Origin: Halobacteriales archaeon QS_5_68_33
GTDB lineage: Archaea; Halobacteriota; Halobacteria; Halobacteriales; Haloarculaceae
Reading direction: 5' to 3'
NCBI GenBank assembly: GCA_003023785.1
Contig: PXRS01000069.1
Span: 1-51,061 of the forward strand
DNA length: 51,061 bases
This document shows, piece after piece, positions 8,557 to 17,315 of this stretch. A model generated the notes under the pieces. The model made no database searches. It was not told where the DNA came from and saw nothing but the letters and a program-made list of their open reading frames with translations. The first letter of the stretch is position 1; the number at the start of each line of letters is the position of its first letter. Made by a program: the position numbers and the translations under genes.

Positions 8557-9337
8557 CCCGTCCCGCACGCCGTCGCCCGGGGGGTCTGCCGTGACGGCCG
8601 ACGCGTCCGGGTCGGGGTCCGAATCGACGGGAGCCGAATCGACCGGGGCCGAATCGGGCGGGTCCGGCGACTCGACCGGGGACATCGAGCGCGCGGTCGC
8701 GGCCGTCCGACGGGGCGAGCCCGTCTTGATTCACGACGCCGCCGACCGCGAGGGCGAGACGGACCTCGTCTACCCCGCCGGCGCGGTCACGCCCGAGGCG
8801 GTCGCGCGGATGCGCAACGACGCGGGCGGCCTCGTCTGCGTCGCGCTCTCTGACGCGGTCGCGCGGGCCTTCGAGTTGCCCTACCGGCAGGACGTCATGG
8901 ACCACCCCGCCGCGGCCGACCACGACCTGGGTTACGACGAGCGCTCCTCGTTCTCGCTCACCGTGAATCACCGCGACACCTACACGGGGATCACCGACGT
9001 CGACCGCACGCTCACGATCACGCGCCTGGCCGAGGCCGCCGCTGACCCCGCCACCGTGGAGTTCGCCGCCGAGTTCCGCGCGCCGGGCCACGTCCACCTC
9101 CTGCGGGCCGCTCCCGGTCTGGTCGCCGACCGCGAGGGCCACACCGAACTCGCCCTGGTCCTCGCGGCGGCCGCCGACCGCCCGCCCGCGATGGTCGTCT
9201 GCGAGATGCTCGACGACGGGACCGGCGGCGCGCTCTTGCCGGCGGCCGCCCGCGAGTACGCACAGCGCCACGGCCTCGTCTACGTCGAGGGCAGCGAGGT
9301 CGTCCGCGCGCTTGCGGCCGACGAGTCGGGTAACTGA
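8540..9337 (+). CDS. ribB: 3,4-dihydroxy-2-butanone 4-phosphate synthase
   Basis: RibB converts ribulose 5-phosphate to the four-carbon riboflavin precursor. Motifs include [19 protein letters not shown] (acidic metal-binding loop), [13 protein letters not shown], a [21 protein letters not shown] region corresponding to the usual DRA-T-GIS motif, and [15 protein letters not shown]...GHTEL with the catalytic His. Two GTG starts are possible: 8540, inside rbkR, and 8591, after rbkR ends. The residues between them, and on to about residue 45, are a low-complexity Ser/Gly/Glu stretch that does not decide the start. The gene is coupled to rbkR. Its TGA stop (9335-9337) is also the left flank of element A2. 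Confidence 0.93.
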   Translation: MSPNSDPSRTPSPGGSAVTADASGSGSESTGAESTGAESGGSGDSTGDIERAVAAVRRGEPVLIHDAADREGETDLVYPAGAVTPEAVARMRNDAGGLVCVALSDAVARAFELPYRQDVMDHPAAADHDLGYDERSSFSLTVNHRDTYTGITDVDRTLTITRLAEAAADPATVEFAAEFRAPGHVHLLRAAPGLVADREGHTELALVLAAAADRPPAMVVCEMLDDGTGGALLPAAAREYAQRHGLVYVEGSEVVRALAADESGN

Positions 9338-9410
9338 CACACCGGTTGTAACAGTGTACCGATGATTCGCCGGGCGAGCGGATCTCGGAACTGATTTACA
9401 ACCGACCGTA
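9338..9410. mobile_element. Family A palindromic element A2
   Basis: A 73-bp copy in reverse orientation relative to A1. The right terminus TTACAACCGACCGTA is intact; the left end (CACACCGGTTGTAA) has decayed. The flanks are TGA at 9335-9337, which is the ribB stop codon, and TGA at 9411-9413. Confidence 0.7.
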
Positions 9411-9440
9411 TGAAGACGCGGCCGTCCCGAGTCGGAAGCG

Positions 9441-9848
9441 ATGACAGGTTCGACGCGACGACGCGTGCTCGCGGGACTCGGCGCAGCGGCGACCGGCGCG
9501 CTCGCGGGATGTTCCGGCGATGGGCCCGAGGGGGACGTCCAGGTCGGTCCCGGCGGGGCCAACGCGTTCGACCCCGAGGAGCACACCGTGGGCGTCGGCG
9601 GGACGGTGACGTGGGTGTTCGCCAGCCCCAACCACAACGTCTCGGGCGTCCCCGACCACTCGCCGCGGACGTCCATCCCCGACGGCACCGACCCCTTCGC
9701 TAGTTACGGCGTCGATGGCAGCCCCAACGAGACCGCCGAACAGGGAAGCACCTTCGAACACACCTTCGAGACGCCCGGCGAGTACACCTACGTCTGTATC
9801 CCCCACGTCCGCCAGGGGATGGTCGGGACTATCGTCGTCGAGGAGTGA
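9441..9848 (+). CDS. Halocyanin-like blue copper lipoprotein
   Basis: The 135-residue protein has a Tat signal (STRRRVLAGLGAAATGALAGC, lipobox Cys24), so it is exported folded and anchored to the membrane. The plastocyanin-fold domain (about 31-135) carries the type 1 copper ligands His65 (SPNHNVSG), Cys119 and His122 (VCIPH) and Met127 (RQGMVG). Halocyanins carry electrons at the outer face of the haloarchaeal membrane. The gene stands alone between elements A2 and A3. Its TGA stop (9846-9848) is the left flank of A3. Confidence 0.94.
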   Translation: MTGSTRRRVLAGLGAAATGALAGCSGDGPEGDVQVGPGGANAFDPEEHTVGVGGTVTWVFASPNHNVSGVPDHSPRTSIPDGTDPFASYGVDGSPNETAEQGSTFEHTFETPGEYTYVCIPHVRQGMVGTIVVEE

Positions 9849-9926
9849 TGCGGTCGGTTGTCGATCAGTTCCGGATCTCGTCGGACCGGTCGGCGAAACA
9901 CCGGTACATCGGTACAACCGACCGTA
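9849..9926. mobile_element. Family A palindromic element A3
   Basis: A 78-bp copy in the same orientation as A1, with left end TGCGGTCGGTTGT and right end ACAACCGACCGTA. The left flank is the halocyanin stop TGA; the right flank is CGA, so the duplication has one mismatch. It lies between the convergent halocyanin and ABC ATPase genes and could form a hairpin in either transcript. Confidence 0.75.
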
Positions 9927-9978
9927 CGAGGGGGGCATTCCCCAGTGGACGGGCTGGCCACCGCCCGCGAGTCGTCGG

Positions 9979-11001
9979 TCACGGCTCCGGGAGGACGTGG
10001 ACCCGGTCGGTGTCGAGCGCGAGCGAGACCTCCTCGCCGGCGGCCGGCGCTTCCGTCGGGTCGAACCGGAGCGTGAGCGACTCGCCGTCGGGCAGTTCCG
10101 CGACCGCCCGGACGTGTTCGCCGAGGTAGAACCGCTCGCGGACGGTCGCCGAGAACGGCCCGCCGCCGAGTTCGAACGCCTCCGGGCGGACGACGACGGT
10201 CACCTCGCCGTCGTCGCCGTTGGGGGCCGGCGCCGTGGCGTGGCCGAAATCGAGGCGGCCGTCGCGGGCGGTCGCCGCCAGACGGTTCGAGGTGCCCACG
10301 AAGTCGGCGACGAAGTCGTTGGCCGGGCGCTCGTACACCTCGTCGGGCGTCCCGACCTGCTCGATGGTGCCGTCGTTCATGACGGCGATGCGGTCACACA
10401 TCACCATCGCCTCGGCCTGGTCGTGGGTGACATAGAGCGCCGTCACGTCCAGGTCCTCGAGCAGGCTGCCGATCTCACGCTGGAGGCGGGACTTGAGCTT
10501 CGCGTCCAGGCCCGTCATCGGTTCGTCGAGCAGGAGGACCCGCGGTTCGATGGCGAGCGCGCGAGCCAGGCCGACGCGCTGTTGCTGGCCGCCCGAGAGG
10601 GTGGTCGGGTCGCGGTCGGCCAGTTCGCCGATGTCGAGCAGCTCCAGGAGGTCCGTCGCGCGCTCGGCGCGCTCGACTTTCGGGAGCGAGCGCATCTTCA
10701 GGCCGAACTCGACGTTCTCCCGGACGGTCATGTTGTCGAACAGGGCGTAGGACTGGAAGACCAGTCCGACGTCGCGGGCCTCGGGCGGGGCGTTCGTGAC
10801 CTCCTGGCCGCCGAACTCCACCGCGCCCTCGGAGGGCGTCTCGAACCCCGCGACCGTCCGCAGGGTGGTCGTCTTGCCACACCCCGAGGGGCCGACGAGG
10901 CCGAGCGTCTCGCCGGGTTCGACGGTCACGGAGACGTCGTCGACCGCCAGGGTGTCGCCGAAGCGTTTCGTCACGCCGTCCAGGGTTACGCGTTCCGGCA
11001 T
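9979..11001 (-). CDS. ABC transporter ATP-binding protein (PotA/FbpC type)
   Basis: The 340-residue ATPase powers the importer encoded upstream. It shows Walker A GPSGCGKTT (37-45), the Q-loop VFQSYALF, the signature LSGGQQQR, Walker B VLLLDEP and the switch His in YVTHDQAEAM. A C-terminal TOBE-like domain (about 240-340; VVVRPEAFEL) marks the CUT1/PotA-like import group. Its ATG (10999-11001) shares one base with the stop of the permease gene, so translation is probably coupled. Substrate is not evident; iron, polyamine, thiamine and phosphonate systems share this architecture. Confidence 0.93.
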   Translation of the reverse strand: MPERVTLDGVTKRFGDTLAVDDVSVTVEPGETLGLVGPSGCGKTTTLRTVAGFETPSEGAVEFGGQEVTNAPPEARDVGLVFQSYALFDNMTVRENVEFGLKMRSLPKVERAERATDLLELLDIGELADRDPTTLSGGQQQRVGLARALAIEPRVLLLDEPMTGLDAKLKSRLQREIGSLLEDLDVTALYVTHDQAEAMVMCDRIAVMNDGTIEQVGTPDEVYERPANDFVADFVGTSNRLAATARDGRLDFGHATAPAPNGDDGEVTVVVRPEAFELGGGPFSATVRERFYLGEHVRAVAELPDGESLTLRFDPTEAPAAGEEVSLALDTDRVHVLPEP

Positions 11002-12023
11002 TAGCGGACACCTCCGAGCGCGAAGCCGCGCTGGCCGACCGCCTGCAGGAGCGCCGTCACGACGACGACGATGGCGAAGTAGACCGAGATGGCCGCCGCC
11101 GCCTGCAGGAACGGGTTGTTCGAGATGTTCTCGAACAGGAACAGCGAGAACGGTTTCGGACCGCTGGAGTAGACGATGTACGAGAAGTTGAACTCGGCGG
11201 CCGCGAGCGTCCAGCAGACGATGGCCCCGGCGACGATCCCGGTCTTGGCGTTCGGGACGACCACGGTGAGGAAGGTCCGCGGCCAGGAGGCCCCCAGCGA
11301 GCGGGCGCTCTCCTCCAACTGTCGGAGGTCCATCGACTCGAACGACGACTGGACGGCGAGCACCATGTACGGCGCTTTCAGCAGCGAGTAGCCGATCATG
11401 AGCCCGACGGCGCTGGGCAGGTCCGAGTAGGTCTTCAGGAACGCCACCCCGAGGATGATCCCCGGGACGACGGGGAGGACGGCGAACGTGTTGAGCCAGC
11501 CCCGCCCGTAGAAGTCGTACCGGGTCACCGCGTAGGCGATGGGGACGCCCACGAGCAGGTTGATGACCACGCCGCCAAGCGCGAGCAGCATGCTGAAGCC
11601 GATCGTGACGGGGATCGGGACCCCGAAGACGGTCCAGAACCCGCCGAGCCCGCGCTGTGCGCCCAGATCCGTCTGGGTGAGCCCGAGCGCCTGCCGCCAG
11701 TTGACGAGCGTCAGGAACTCCCCGTCCCGGACGAACGTCGGCAACACGCCGGCCCACTCGTGGGCGAACGACGCCGCGAACGTCGCCAGAACCGGCAGGA
11801 TCAGGAAGACGACCGTCACGAGGACGGTCCCGACGACCAGCGGCCGGCCGAGCGCCGTCGCCAGCTGGCTGAACGCTCCGGGGTCGCGGGTCGGGACCGC
11901 ACCGTCCATCGCCGGGAGGCCGCCGTCGGTCCGGGGGTCGGTTTCGGCATCGGAGTCGGCGGGCCCCGCCGGCAGGTCGGTCCCGGTCTCGGCGTCGGCC
12001 GGACGGTCGGGTGCGTCGGTCAT
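11001..12023 (-). CDS. ABC transporter permease, second subunit
   Basis: The 340-residue membrane protein starts at ATG 12023, overlapping the upstream permease by four bases. An acidic, Asp/Thr-rich cytoplasmic tail of about 60 residues precedes about six transmembrane segments. The conserved EAA loop that contacts the ATPase reads LEESARSLGASWPRTFLTVVVPNAKTG at about 255-280 and has the expected G and P positions. It belongs to the binding-protein-dependent permease family (MetI-like, PotC-type). Confidence 0.92.
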   Translation of the reverse strand: MTDAPDRPADAETGTDLPAGPADSDAETDPRTDGGLPAMDGAVPTRDPGAFSQLATALGRPLVVGTVLVTVVFLILPVLATFAASFAHEWAGVLPTFVRDGEFLTLVNWRQALGLTQTDLGAQRGLGGFWTVFGVPIPVTIGFSMLLALGGVVINLLVGVPIAYAVTRYDFYGRGWLNTFAVLPVVPGIILGVAFLKTYSDLPSAVGLMIGYSLLKAPYMVLAVQSSFESMDLRQLEESARSLGASWPRTFLTVVVPNAKTGIVAGAIVCWTLAAAEFNFSYIVYSSGPKPFSLFLFENISNNPFLQAAAAISVYFAIVVVVTALLQAVGQRGFALGGVR

Positions 12024-13024
12024 CCGGTCACCTCCGCGCTGGTAAAGCGCAGGCTCAGGAACGTGAAGCCGACCGTGAAAAAGAAGAAGAGACCGGCTAG
12101 CGCCGAGGCCGTCGGGAGGTCGTAGCCGACCTTGAGGATCTGGTCGAACCGGAACGTGACCACCGACAGCGCCTTCAGGACGAGGACGGTCCCGAAGATG
12201 GCCAGCGCCGTCCGGAAGGTGAGGATGACCGCGCCGACGATGCCCGGGCGGATCTGGGGGAGCGTGACGTACCGGAACGTCTGCCAGGGCGTCGCGCCCA
12301 GCGCGCGGGCGGCCGCCTCGGCGTCGGTGTTGACCTCCGCGTACGCGCCCCGCAGGAGGAAGGTCGCGCGTGGCACCATCGAGTAGAGGTACCCGAGAAA
12401 GAGGCCGAAGACCGCGATGGTCGTCCCCGAGGGGCGGCCGGTGAGTTTGACCTCGTTGGAGGTCACTGCCGGGAACAGCGACGCCTCGCCGCCGAGCCAG
12501 ACGAAGACGTTCGTCAGGAGGCCGGTCTTGCCGAACCAGACGATCATCATGAACGCGGCGACGATCCCGGGGAGACTGATCGGGAAGGAGATGAGCGTCA
12601 CGAGCAGTCCCTCGCCGGGGAGGTCGTACTTCTCCAGCGCGTGGGCGATGACGATCCCCAGCGCGACGCTGGCGACGGTCGTCACCGCGCCGAACCACAG
12701 CGAGTTCCAGATCACCTCGCCGTAGACGGGGTCGGCATCGACCGCCGACCCAACCCCGGGGACGAACGCGAGGATCGACGCCAGGAGCGTGACCCAGGCG
12801 TCGAACTGGACGCCCGCGGTCGCGGTGAGGTACTCCTCGGCGACCGAGATGCGGAACATCACGACCAGCGGCACGACCGCGCCGAACACCGCCAGCGCGA
12901 CGAACGGGAGCGCAAGTGCCGCGATCCGGCGGCGCTCGCGGTCGGTTTCGGTCGTCGGCGAGAGGAGCGCCTCGGTCCCGGTCCGGAGCCGAGCGACCAG
13001 CGGTCCCTCGTCCAGGGTCGACAT
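12020..13024 (-). CDS. ABC transporter permease, first subunit
   Basis: The 334-residue membrane protein starts at ATG 13024. After a short cytoplasmic tail (ETDRERRRIAALALPF) come about six hydrophobic segments. The EAA loop reads EAAARALGATPWQTFRYVTLPQIRPG at about 235-260. It pairs with the next permease to form the channel of the importer. It follows the binding-protein gene by one base and overlaps the second permease by four bases, so the four genes form one operon. Confidence 0.92.
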   Translation of the reverse strand: MSTLDEGPLVARLRTGTEALLSPTTETDRERRRIAALALPFVALAVFGAVVPLVVMFRISVAEEYLTATAGVQFDAWVTLLASILAFVPGVGSAVDADPVYGEVIWNSLWFGAVTTVASVALGIVIAHALEKYDLPGEGLLVTLISFPISLPGIVAAFMMIVWFGKTGLLTNVFVWLGGEASLFPAVTSNEVKLTGRPSGTTIAVFGLFLGYLYSMVPRATFLLRGAYAEVNTDAEAAARALGATPWQTFRYVTLPQIRPGIVGAVILTFRTALAIFGTVLVLKALSVVTFRFDQILKVGYDLPTASALAGLFFFFTVGFTFLSLRFTSAEVTG

Positions 13025-13025
13025 C

Positions 13026-14207
13026 TCAGTACCCGGTCAGGCCGACGCCCGTGCCGATGTCCTCGATGATGCTGTCCTGGTTCTCGACCATCTGCTGGTA
13101 GTCGACCTGGAACTCCGCCTCGGCGTACGCGTCCTGGCTGGGGAACTGGTCGGGCATGTCCAGTTCCGGCGCGCGGATCGGCCGGACGAACGCGTCGAGG
13201 AAGCGGCGCTGGCCCGCCTTCGAGAGCACGAAGTCCATGAACAGTTTGCAGGCCCCGGGGTTGGGCGCGCCCTCGAGCATCCCGTAGCCGTATGGCTGGT
13301 TGAACGCGCCGGGCTCCCCGTCGGGGCCGGTCAGCAGCGCCACGCCGACCTTCTCCTCGGCGATGGAGTCGGCGTTGTGCTTCAGGTCCAGGCCCGTGTA
13401 GTCGTACTCGACGAACGTCGTCACCTCGCCCTTGGTGAACTTCTGCTCGACGTTGCCGGCGAAGACCGCGCCGGCGTCTTTCATCTCGTTGTAGTAGTCG
13501 ATGACGGGCTGAACGTCGTCCAGCGACCCGCCGTAGGCGTTGTTGATCGAGAGCGCGCCGGCGAGGCCGACCGCGGCGTTGGGCGGCTGGAACTGCGTGT
13601 TGGCCGCGATCTCCGGCTTCCGGAGGTCCTCCCAGGTCTCGGGCGGGTCGATGCCCTCCTCCTCGTAGAGGTCCCTCCGGTAGGTGACCGTCGTGGTCAT
13701 CCGCCGGGTGGCGGTCATGTGCCCGTTGTCGGTCTTGAGCTTCTCGGGCACCGTGTCCCAGTTGGCCGGCTTGTAGGCCTGGGTGAGCCCGTCCTCCATC
13801 GCGAGGATGCCGAACGTATACCCCCCGTTGTACGCGGAGTGGGTCGGGTCCTGGGCGTTGTTGCGCAGGTCCGTGAGCGCCTCCCCGGAGGAGCGCTGGT
13901 CGTCGTTGAGCGCGACGCCGTACTCCCCCTCGAAGGCCTCCATCTGGGCCCCCCAGTTCGACCAGCCCGTCTGGACAGCGTAGACGAACAGTTTGTCCGG
14001 GAACGTCGCCGCGTCGACCGTCGTCCGGTGATCGCCGTGGCCCACTTCGTAGGTCTCGCCCGACGCGGTGTCGCCGGACCCGCCCCCGGAGCCGTCACCG
14101 CTCGATCCCCCGTCGTCGGCCGACCCGCCCGCGCCGGAACAGCCCGCGAGTCCCGCCGCGATCGCCGCACCCGTACCGGTCAGAAACCGCCGTCGTGTCC
14201 GTGGCAT
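13026..14207 (-). CDS. ABC transporter substrate-binding lipoprotein
   Basis: Start ATG 14207 gives a 393-residue protein beginning MPRTRRRFLTGTGAAIAAG, a Tat signal with lipobox LAGC. A Gly/Ser/Asp-rich linker follows, then a two-lobed family 1 solute-binding domain (PotD/AfuA-like) with GYTFGILAMEDGL, TYRRDLYEEEGIDPPETWEDL and FMDFVLSKAGQRRFL segments. It captures a solute at the cell surface for the two permeases and the ATPase downstream. The upstream ATG at 14288 would hide the signal peptide and is not credible. A CTTTTC box about 27 bases before the start is a likely TATA element. Confidence 0.92.
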   Translation of the reverse strand: MPRTRRRFLTGTGAAIAAGLAGCSGAGGSADDGGSSGDGSGGGSGDTASGETYEVGHGDHRTTVDAATFPDKLFVYAVQTGWSNWGAQMEAFEGEYGVALNDDQRSSGEALTDLRNNAQDPTHSAYNGGYTFGILAMEDGLTQAYKPANWDTVPEKLKTDNGHMTATRRMTTTVTYRRDLYEEEGIDPPETWEDLRKPEIAANTQFQPPNAAVGLAGALSINNAYGGSLDDVQPVIDYYNEMKDAGAVFAGNVEQKFTKGEVTTFVEYDYTGLDLKHNADSIAEEKVGVALLTGPDGEPGAFNQPYGYGMLEGAPNPGACKLFMDFVLSKAGQRRFLDAFVRPIRAPELDMPDQFPSQDAYAEAEFQVDYQQMVENQDSIIEDIGTGVGLTGY

Positions 14208-14344
14208 ACGTGTGGTTCCCCGGGATCCCCCCGAAAAGAGGTTGCTAAGATGACTATACCCCGGTATTTCCGCGTCCGGACGGGACACACCGCTCGGGAG
14301 CCGACCCGAACGCTACTGTCGGCTATGTATCCGTCGCGGAGGCG

Positions 14345-15181
14345 TCACTCGTGATAGGTCGGCGCCGCCCGCTCGACGACCTCGCAGGCCAGCGCCTCGA
14401 AGTCCGCCACCCCGGGGACGACGTCCACCGCGACGCCCGCGTCCTCGGCCGTCTCGCGCGTCGGGTCCCCGATCGCACCGACGACCGCCTCTGCCAGGCC
14501 CGCGAGCGCGGCCTCGCGGATCCCCCGGTCGGCCGCCGCCTCGAGGAAGTGCTCGACGGTCAGCGACGAGGTGAAAAGCGCCGCGTCGAGGTCGCCGCGG
14601 GCGGCCAGTTCGGCCGACTCGCCGGCGCCCTCGGGACGGCTCAGCCGGTAGAGGACCGTCTCACGGACGGTCGCGCCGGCCGATTCCAGCCCCTCGACCA
14701 GGGCGTGGGACCCGTGGTCCGACCGGGCGAGTTCGACCGCCGCGCCCGCGACGTCGTCCGCGAGGGCGTCGACCAGTCCCGCCGAGGAGTACTCCGCGGG
14801 GACGACGTCGACCGGGTAACCGTGCTCGCGGAGCGCGTCGGCGGTCGAGGCGCCGATGGCGACGACCGTCGCCTCGCCGGGTTCCCAGCACCGGTCTCCT
14901 CCCTCCAGGGGACGCTCGCCGGCGGCGATTTCGACGCCGGTCTTGCTCGTGAACACGACGTAGTCGGCCCCGCGGGGTCGCTGGCCGGTGGGGTCGACGG
15001 CGAGCATCGGGTCCGGGACCGGCGTGGCACCGAGCGACTCCAGCAGGGCGACCGCGTCGGCCAGGCGGTCGTCGTCGGGACGGAACACGCCCACGCGCAT
15101 CCGCGGTTCCGGTTCGTCGGAACCCGCGGCGCCGGCCGGGGTGTCGGCGTCGCTCCCGCGGGCCGGCTCGTCGCCGCTCAT
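14345..15181 (-). CDS. hemD: Uroporphyrinogen-III synthase
   Basis: The 278-residue protein follows hemC and cobA with 4-base ATGA overlap, which supports the assignment because HemD sequences are poorly conserved. Visible family features are VFTSKTGVEIA, VVAIGASTADALREHGYPVDVVP, LYRLSRPEGA and ALFTSSLTVEHFLEAA and the closing VVGAIGDPTRETAEDAGV. HemD closes and inverts ring D of hydroxymethylbilane to give uroporphyrinogen III. The first about 28 residues are an acidic extension. Confidence 0.9.
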   Translation of the reverse strand: MSGDEPARGSDADTPAGAAGSDEPEPRMRVGVFRPDDDRLADAVALLESLGATPVPDPMLAVDPTGQRPRGADYVVFTSKTGVEIAAGERPLEGGDRCWEPGEATVVAIGASTADALREHGYPVDVVPAEYSSAGLVDALADDVAGAAVELARSDHGSHALVEGLESAGATVRETVLYRLSRPEGAGESAELAARGDLDAALFTSSLTVEHFLEAAADRGIREAALAGLAEAVVGAIGDPTRETAEDAGVAVDVVPGVADFEALACEVVERAAPTYHE

Positions 15182-15954
15182 CGCTCACCCGACCCGGCGT
15201 CCGGGCCGTACCCGCGGAGGAACGCGACGACGCGCTCGCGCTCGCCGGCCACGTCGCCGATCACGGTGACCGCGGGGGGTTCGATGCCGGCCTCGTCGCG
15301 GGCGTCGACGATCGTGTCGAGCGTGCCGGTGACGACTCGCTGGTCGGGCCAGGTGGCCCGCTCGACCAGCGCGACCGGCGTGTCGGGGTCCATGCTGGCC
15401 TCGCGGAGCGCGGCGGTGTAGTCGGGCAGTTTCCCGACGCCCATCAGGACGACGATGGTGCCGCCGGTGGCCGCCAGCGCTTCCCAGTCGACGGCCGATT
15501 CGTCCTTCGTGGGGTCCTCGTGGCCGGTGACAAAGGAAACGGAGGAGGCGTGGTCGCGGTGGGTGACGGGGACGCCGGCGACGGCCGGCCCCGCGATGGC
15601 GGAGGTGACCCCCGGCACGACCTCGAACGGGACGCCGTGTTCGGCGAGGTAGGCGGCCTCCTCGCCGCCGCGCCCGAAGACGAACGGGTCGCCGCCCTTG
15701 AGTCGGACCACCGTCTCCCCCTCGCGGGCGAGTTCGACCAGCCGCTCGTTGGTGACCGACTGTGGCGTGCGGTCGCCGCCCGCGCGCTTGCCGACGTCCT
15801 CCCGGCGCTTCTCGGGTATCAGGTCGAGTATCTCCGGTCCCGGGAGTTTGTCGTGGAGGACGACGTCCGCTTCATCGAGAAGGCGGCGGGCTTTCACCGT
15901 CAGCAGGTCGGGGTCGCCGGGACCCGACCCCACGAGGTAGACGGTGCCGGTCAC
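15178..15954 (-). CDS. cobA: Uroporphyrinogen-III C-methyltransferase
   Basis: The 258-residue enzyme starts at GTG 15954, overlapping hemC by four bases. It adds two methyl groups from SAM to uroporphyrinogen III to give precorrin-2, the branch to siroheme, alternative heme and cobalamin. Family motifs are [18 protein letters not shown] (5-22), [18 protein letters not shown] (about 83-100), [21 protein letters not shown] and [11 protein letters not shown]. It sits between hemC and hemD, an arrangement that fits a tetrapyrrole operon. Confidence 0.95.
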   Translation of the reverse strand: MTGTVYLVGSGPGDPDLLTVKARRLLDEADVVLHDKLPGPEILDLIPEKRREDVGKRAGGDRTPQSVTNERLVELAREGETVVRLKGGDPFVFGRGGEEAAYLAEHGVPFEVVPGVTSAIAGPAVAGVPVTHRDHASSVSFVTGHEDPTKDESAVDWEALAATGGTIVVLMGVGKLPDYTAALREASMDPDTPVALVERATWPDQRVVTGTLDTIVDARDEAGIEPPAVTVIGDVAGERERVVAFLRGYGPDAGSGER

Positions 15955-17153
15955 GAGGCGCCCCCGTCGCCGTCGGGCGTTCCATCGCGTTCCGGCGTTT
16001 CGTCGTCCGTCTCTGCTCTCGTCCCGCCGGGTTCGGTGTCGGCGTCCCGACGGGCCCGTTCGACGATGTCGGCGGCCCCCCGGTCGGCGAGGTCGGTCGC
16101 GAACGCGCGGGCCGCCGCGGCGTGGCGCTCGACCGGGAGTTCCCGGGTCGCGCGCACCTCCTCCTCGCCCTCGCGGTCGAGCACCCGGACGGTGGTCCGG
16201 ACGACCGACCCCTGGAGGACCGCGTGGATGCCGACCGGCGCGACACACCCCCCGCCCAGCGTTTCTAACACCGTTCGCTCGACGGTCGTCTCGACCCGGG
16301 TGTGGGGGTGGTCCAGCACCGACCGGACCGCCTCGACGAGGTCGCCCGCCTGCGCCGTGACGGCGAGCGCGCCCTGTCCCGGCGCCGGGACGAACGTCTC
16401 CGGCGGGAGTCGCTGGTGCGGGACGTGATGCAGCAGTCCCGACCGCTCCAGGCCCACCTCCGCGAGGACGATGGCGTCGTATTCGGCGTCGACCTGCCGC
16501 TCCAGCGAGCGACGCTCGATCTCCGAGCGGTCGTCGAACCACTCCTCGACGGTCCGGTCGAAATCGGGTTCGTCGCCCGCCGCGTCGCCGTCACTATCAC
16601 CCGTGCCGGCTTCGTTCCCGTCCTCGACCTCGGCTTCCATCCGGCGCTGGTGTTCGCGCTGGCGGGACGGCGCGAGGAGTTTCTCGACGCGCGTGTCGAC
16701 GTTGCCCCGCAGCGGTTCGACCGCCAGGTCCGGGCGCTCGGCGAGCACCTGGGCGCCCCGCCGCAGACTCGAAGTGCCGACGGTCGCGCCCGTCGGGAGT
16801 TCCGACAGCGTGGCCCCGTCGGGCGTGACGAACACGTCGCCGGGCGTGCCGCGCTCGGGGACACCGGCGATGGCGAGGTCCCCGGGCATCTCGGTAGGCA
16901 TGTCCTTCATCGAGTGGACCGCGGCGTCGAGGTCGCCCGAGAGCACTTCCTCGTCCAGGTCGCGAACGAACGCGCCGGTCTTGCCCAGTCGGCGGACCAG
17001 TTCGTCGGTCACCCGGTCGCCCGTCGTCTCGACGGTCACGACCTCGACCTCGAACCGGCGGTCCGTCAGGCGGTCGGCGACGGTTGCCGCCTGGCGTCGC
17101 GCCAGGTCCGACCCCCGCGTCCCCAGTCGGATCGTCCGGCCGCGCATGCTCAT
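15951..17153 (-). CDS. hemC: Hydroxymethylbilane synthase
   Basis: HemC polymerises four porphobilinogen units. The 400-residue product shows IRLGTRGSDLARRQA, AVHSMKDMPTEMP, the RRGAQVLAERPDLAVEPLRGNVDTRVEKL stretch (in pieces) and LGGGCVAPVG with the Cys that holds the dipyrromethane cofactor. Compared with bacterial HemC it carries an acidic, hydrophilic insertion of roughly 65 residues between RVEKL and EYDAIVLAEVGL, plus an acidic C-terminal tail; both are likely haloadaptive. Start ATG 17153 is used; ATG 17147 is an alternative two codons on. It is the first gene of the hemC-cobA-hemD operon. Confidence 0.94.
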   Translation of the reverse strand: MSMRGRTIRLGTRGSDLARRQAATVADRLTDRRFEVEVVTVETTGDRVTDELVRRLGKTGAFVRDLDEEVLSGDLDAAVHSMKDMPTEMPGDLAIAGVPERGTPGDVFVTPDGATLSELPTGATVGTSSLRRGAQVLAERPDLAVEPLRGNVDTRVEKLLAPSRQREHQRRMEAEVEDGNEAGTGDSDGDAAGDEPDFDRTVEEWFDDRSEIERRSLERQVDAEYDAIVLAEVGLERSGLLHHVPHQRLPPETFVPAPGQGALAVTAQAGDLVEAVRSVLDHPHTRVETTVERTVLETLGGGCVAPVGIHAVLQGSVVRTTVRVLDREGEEEVRATRELPVERHAAAARAFATDLADRGAADIVERARRDADTEPGGTRAETDDETPERDGTPDGDGGAS

Positions 17154-17175
17154 TGGCCTTCCTTCGACGGTCCGT

Positions 17176-17220
17176 GGTGAAAAGCACACCACTTCTCGAC
17201 CACGGAAAGTATATAGAAGA
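17176..17220 (-). promoter_or_regulatory. Probable promoter of the hemC-cobA-hemD operon
   Basis: Two TATA-like stretches read on the minus strand: GCTTTTCAC at about 17177-17185, spaced about 26 bases from the hemC ATG and so able to give a leaderless transcript, and CTTCTATATACTTTCC at about 17205-17220, which would give a short leader. Which one is used cannot be decided by eye. Confidence 0.5.
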
Positions 17221-17260
17221 TGATGGGAATCCGCGCCACGTCGCGGCAGCCCATAAAGCC

Positions 17261-17315
17261 GTGAACTACCCCTGCCTACTCGCCGCCTTCTGTGGCTCTT
17301 TGAGGCAGGGGCTTC
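17261..17315 (-). ncRNA. Probable omega RNA / sotRNA 3' hairpin at the right end of the tnpB element
   Basis: The 3' end of tnpB contains a 9-bp stem: CCCCTGCCT at 17269-17277 pairs with AGGCAGGGG at 17303-17311. The element ends in GTTCAC on the minus strand (17261-17266). The other tnpB end, at 50963-51022, has the same layout with a different but equally paired stem, so the structure is conserved through compensatory changes. IS1341-type tnpB genes in haloarchaea are known to make sense-overlapping RNAs from this end, and TnpB uses such RNA as its guide scaffold. The 5' boundary of the RNA is not visible. Confidence 0.6.
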
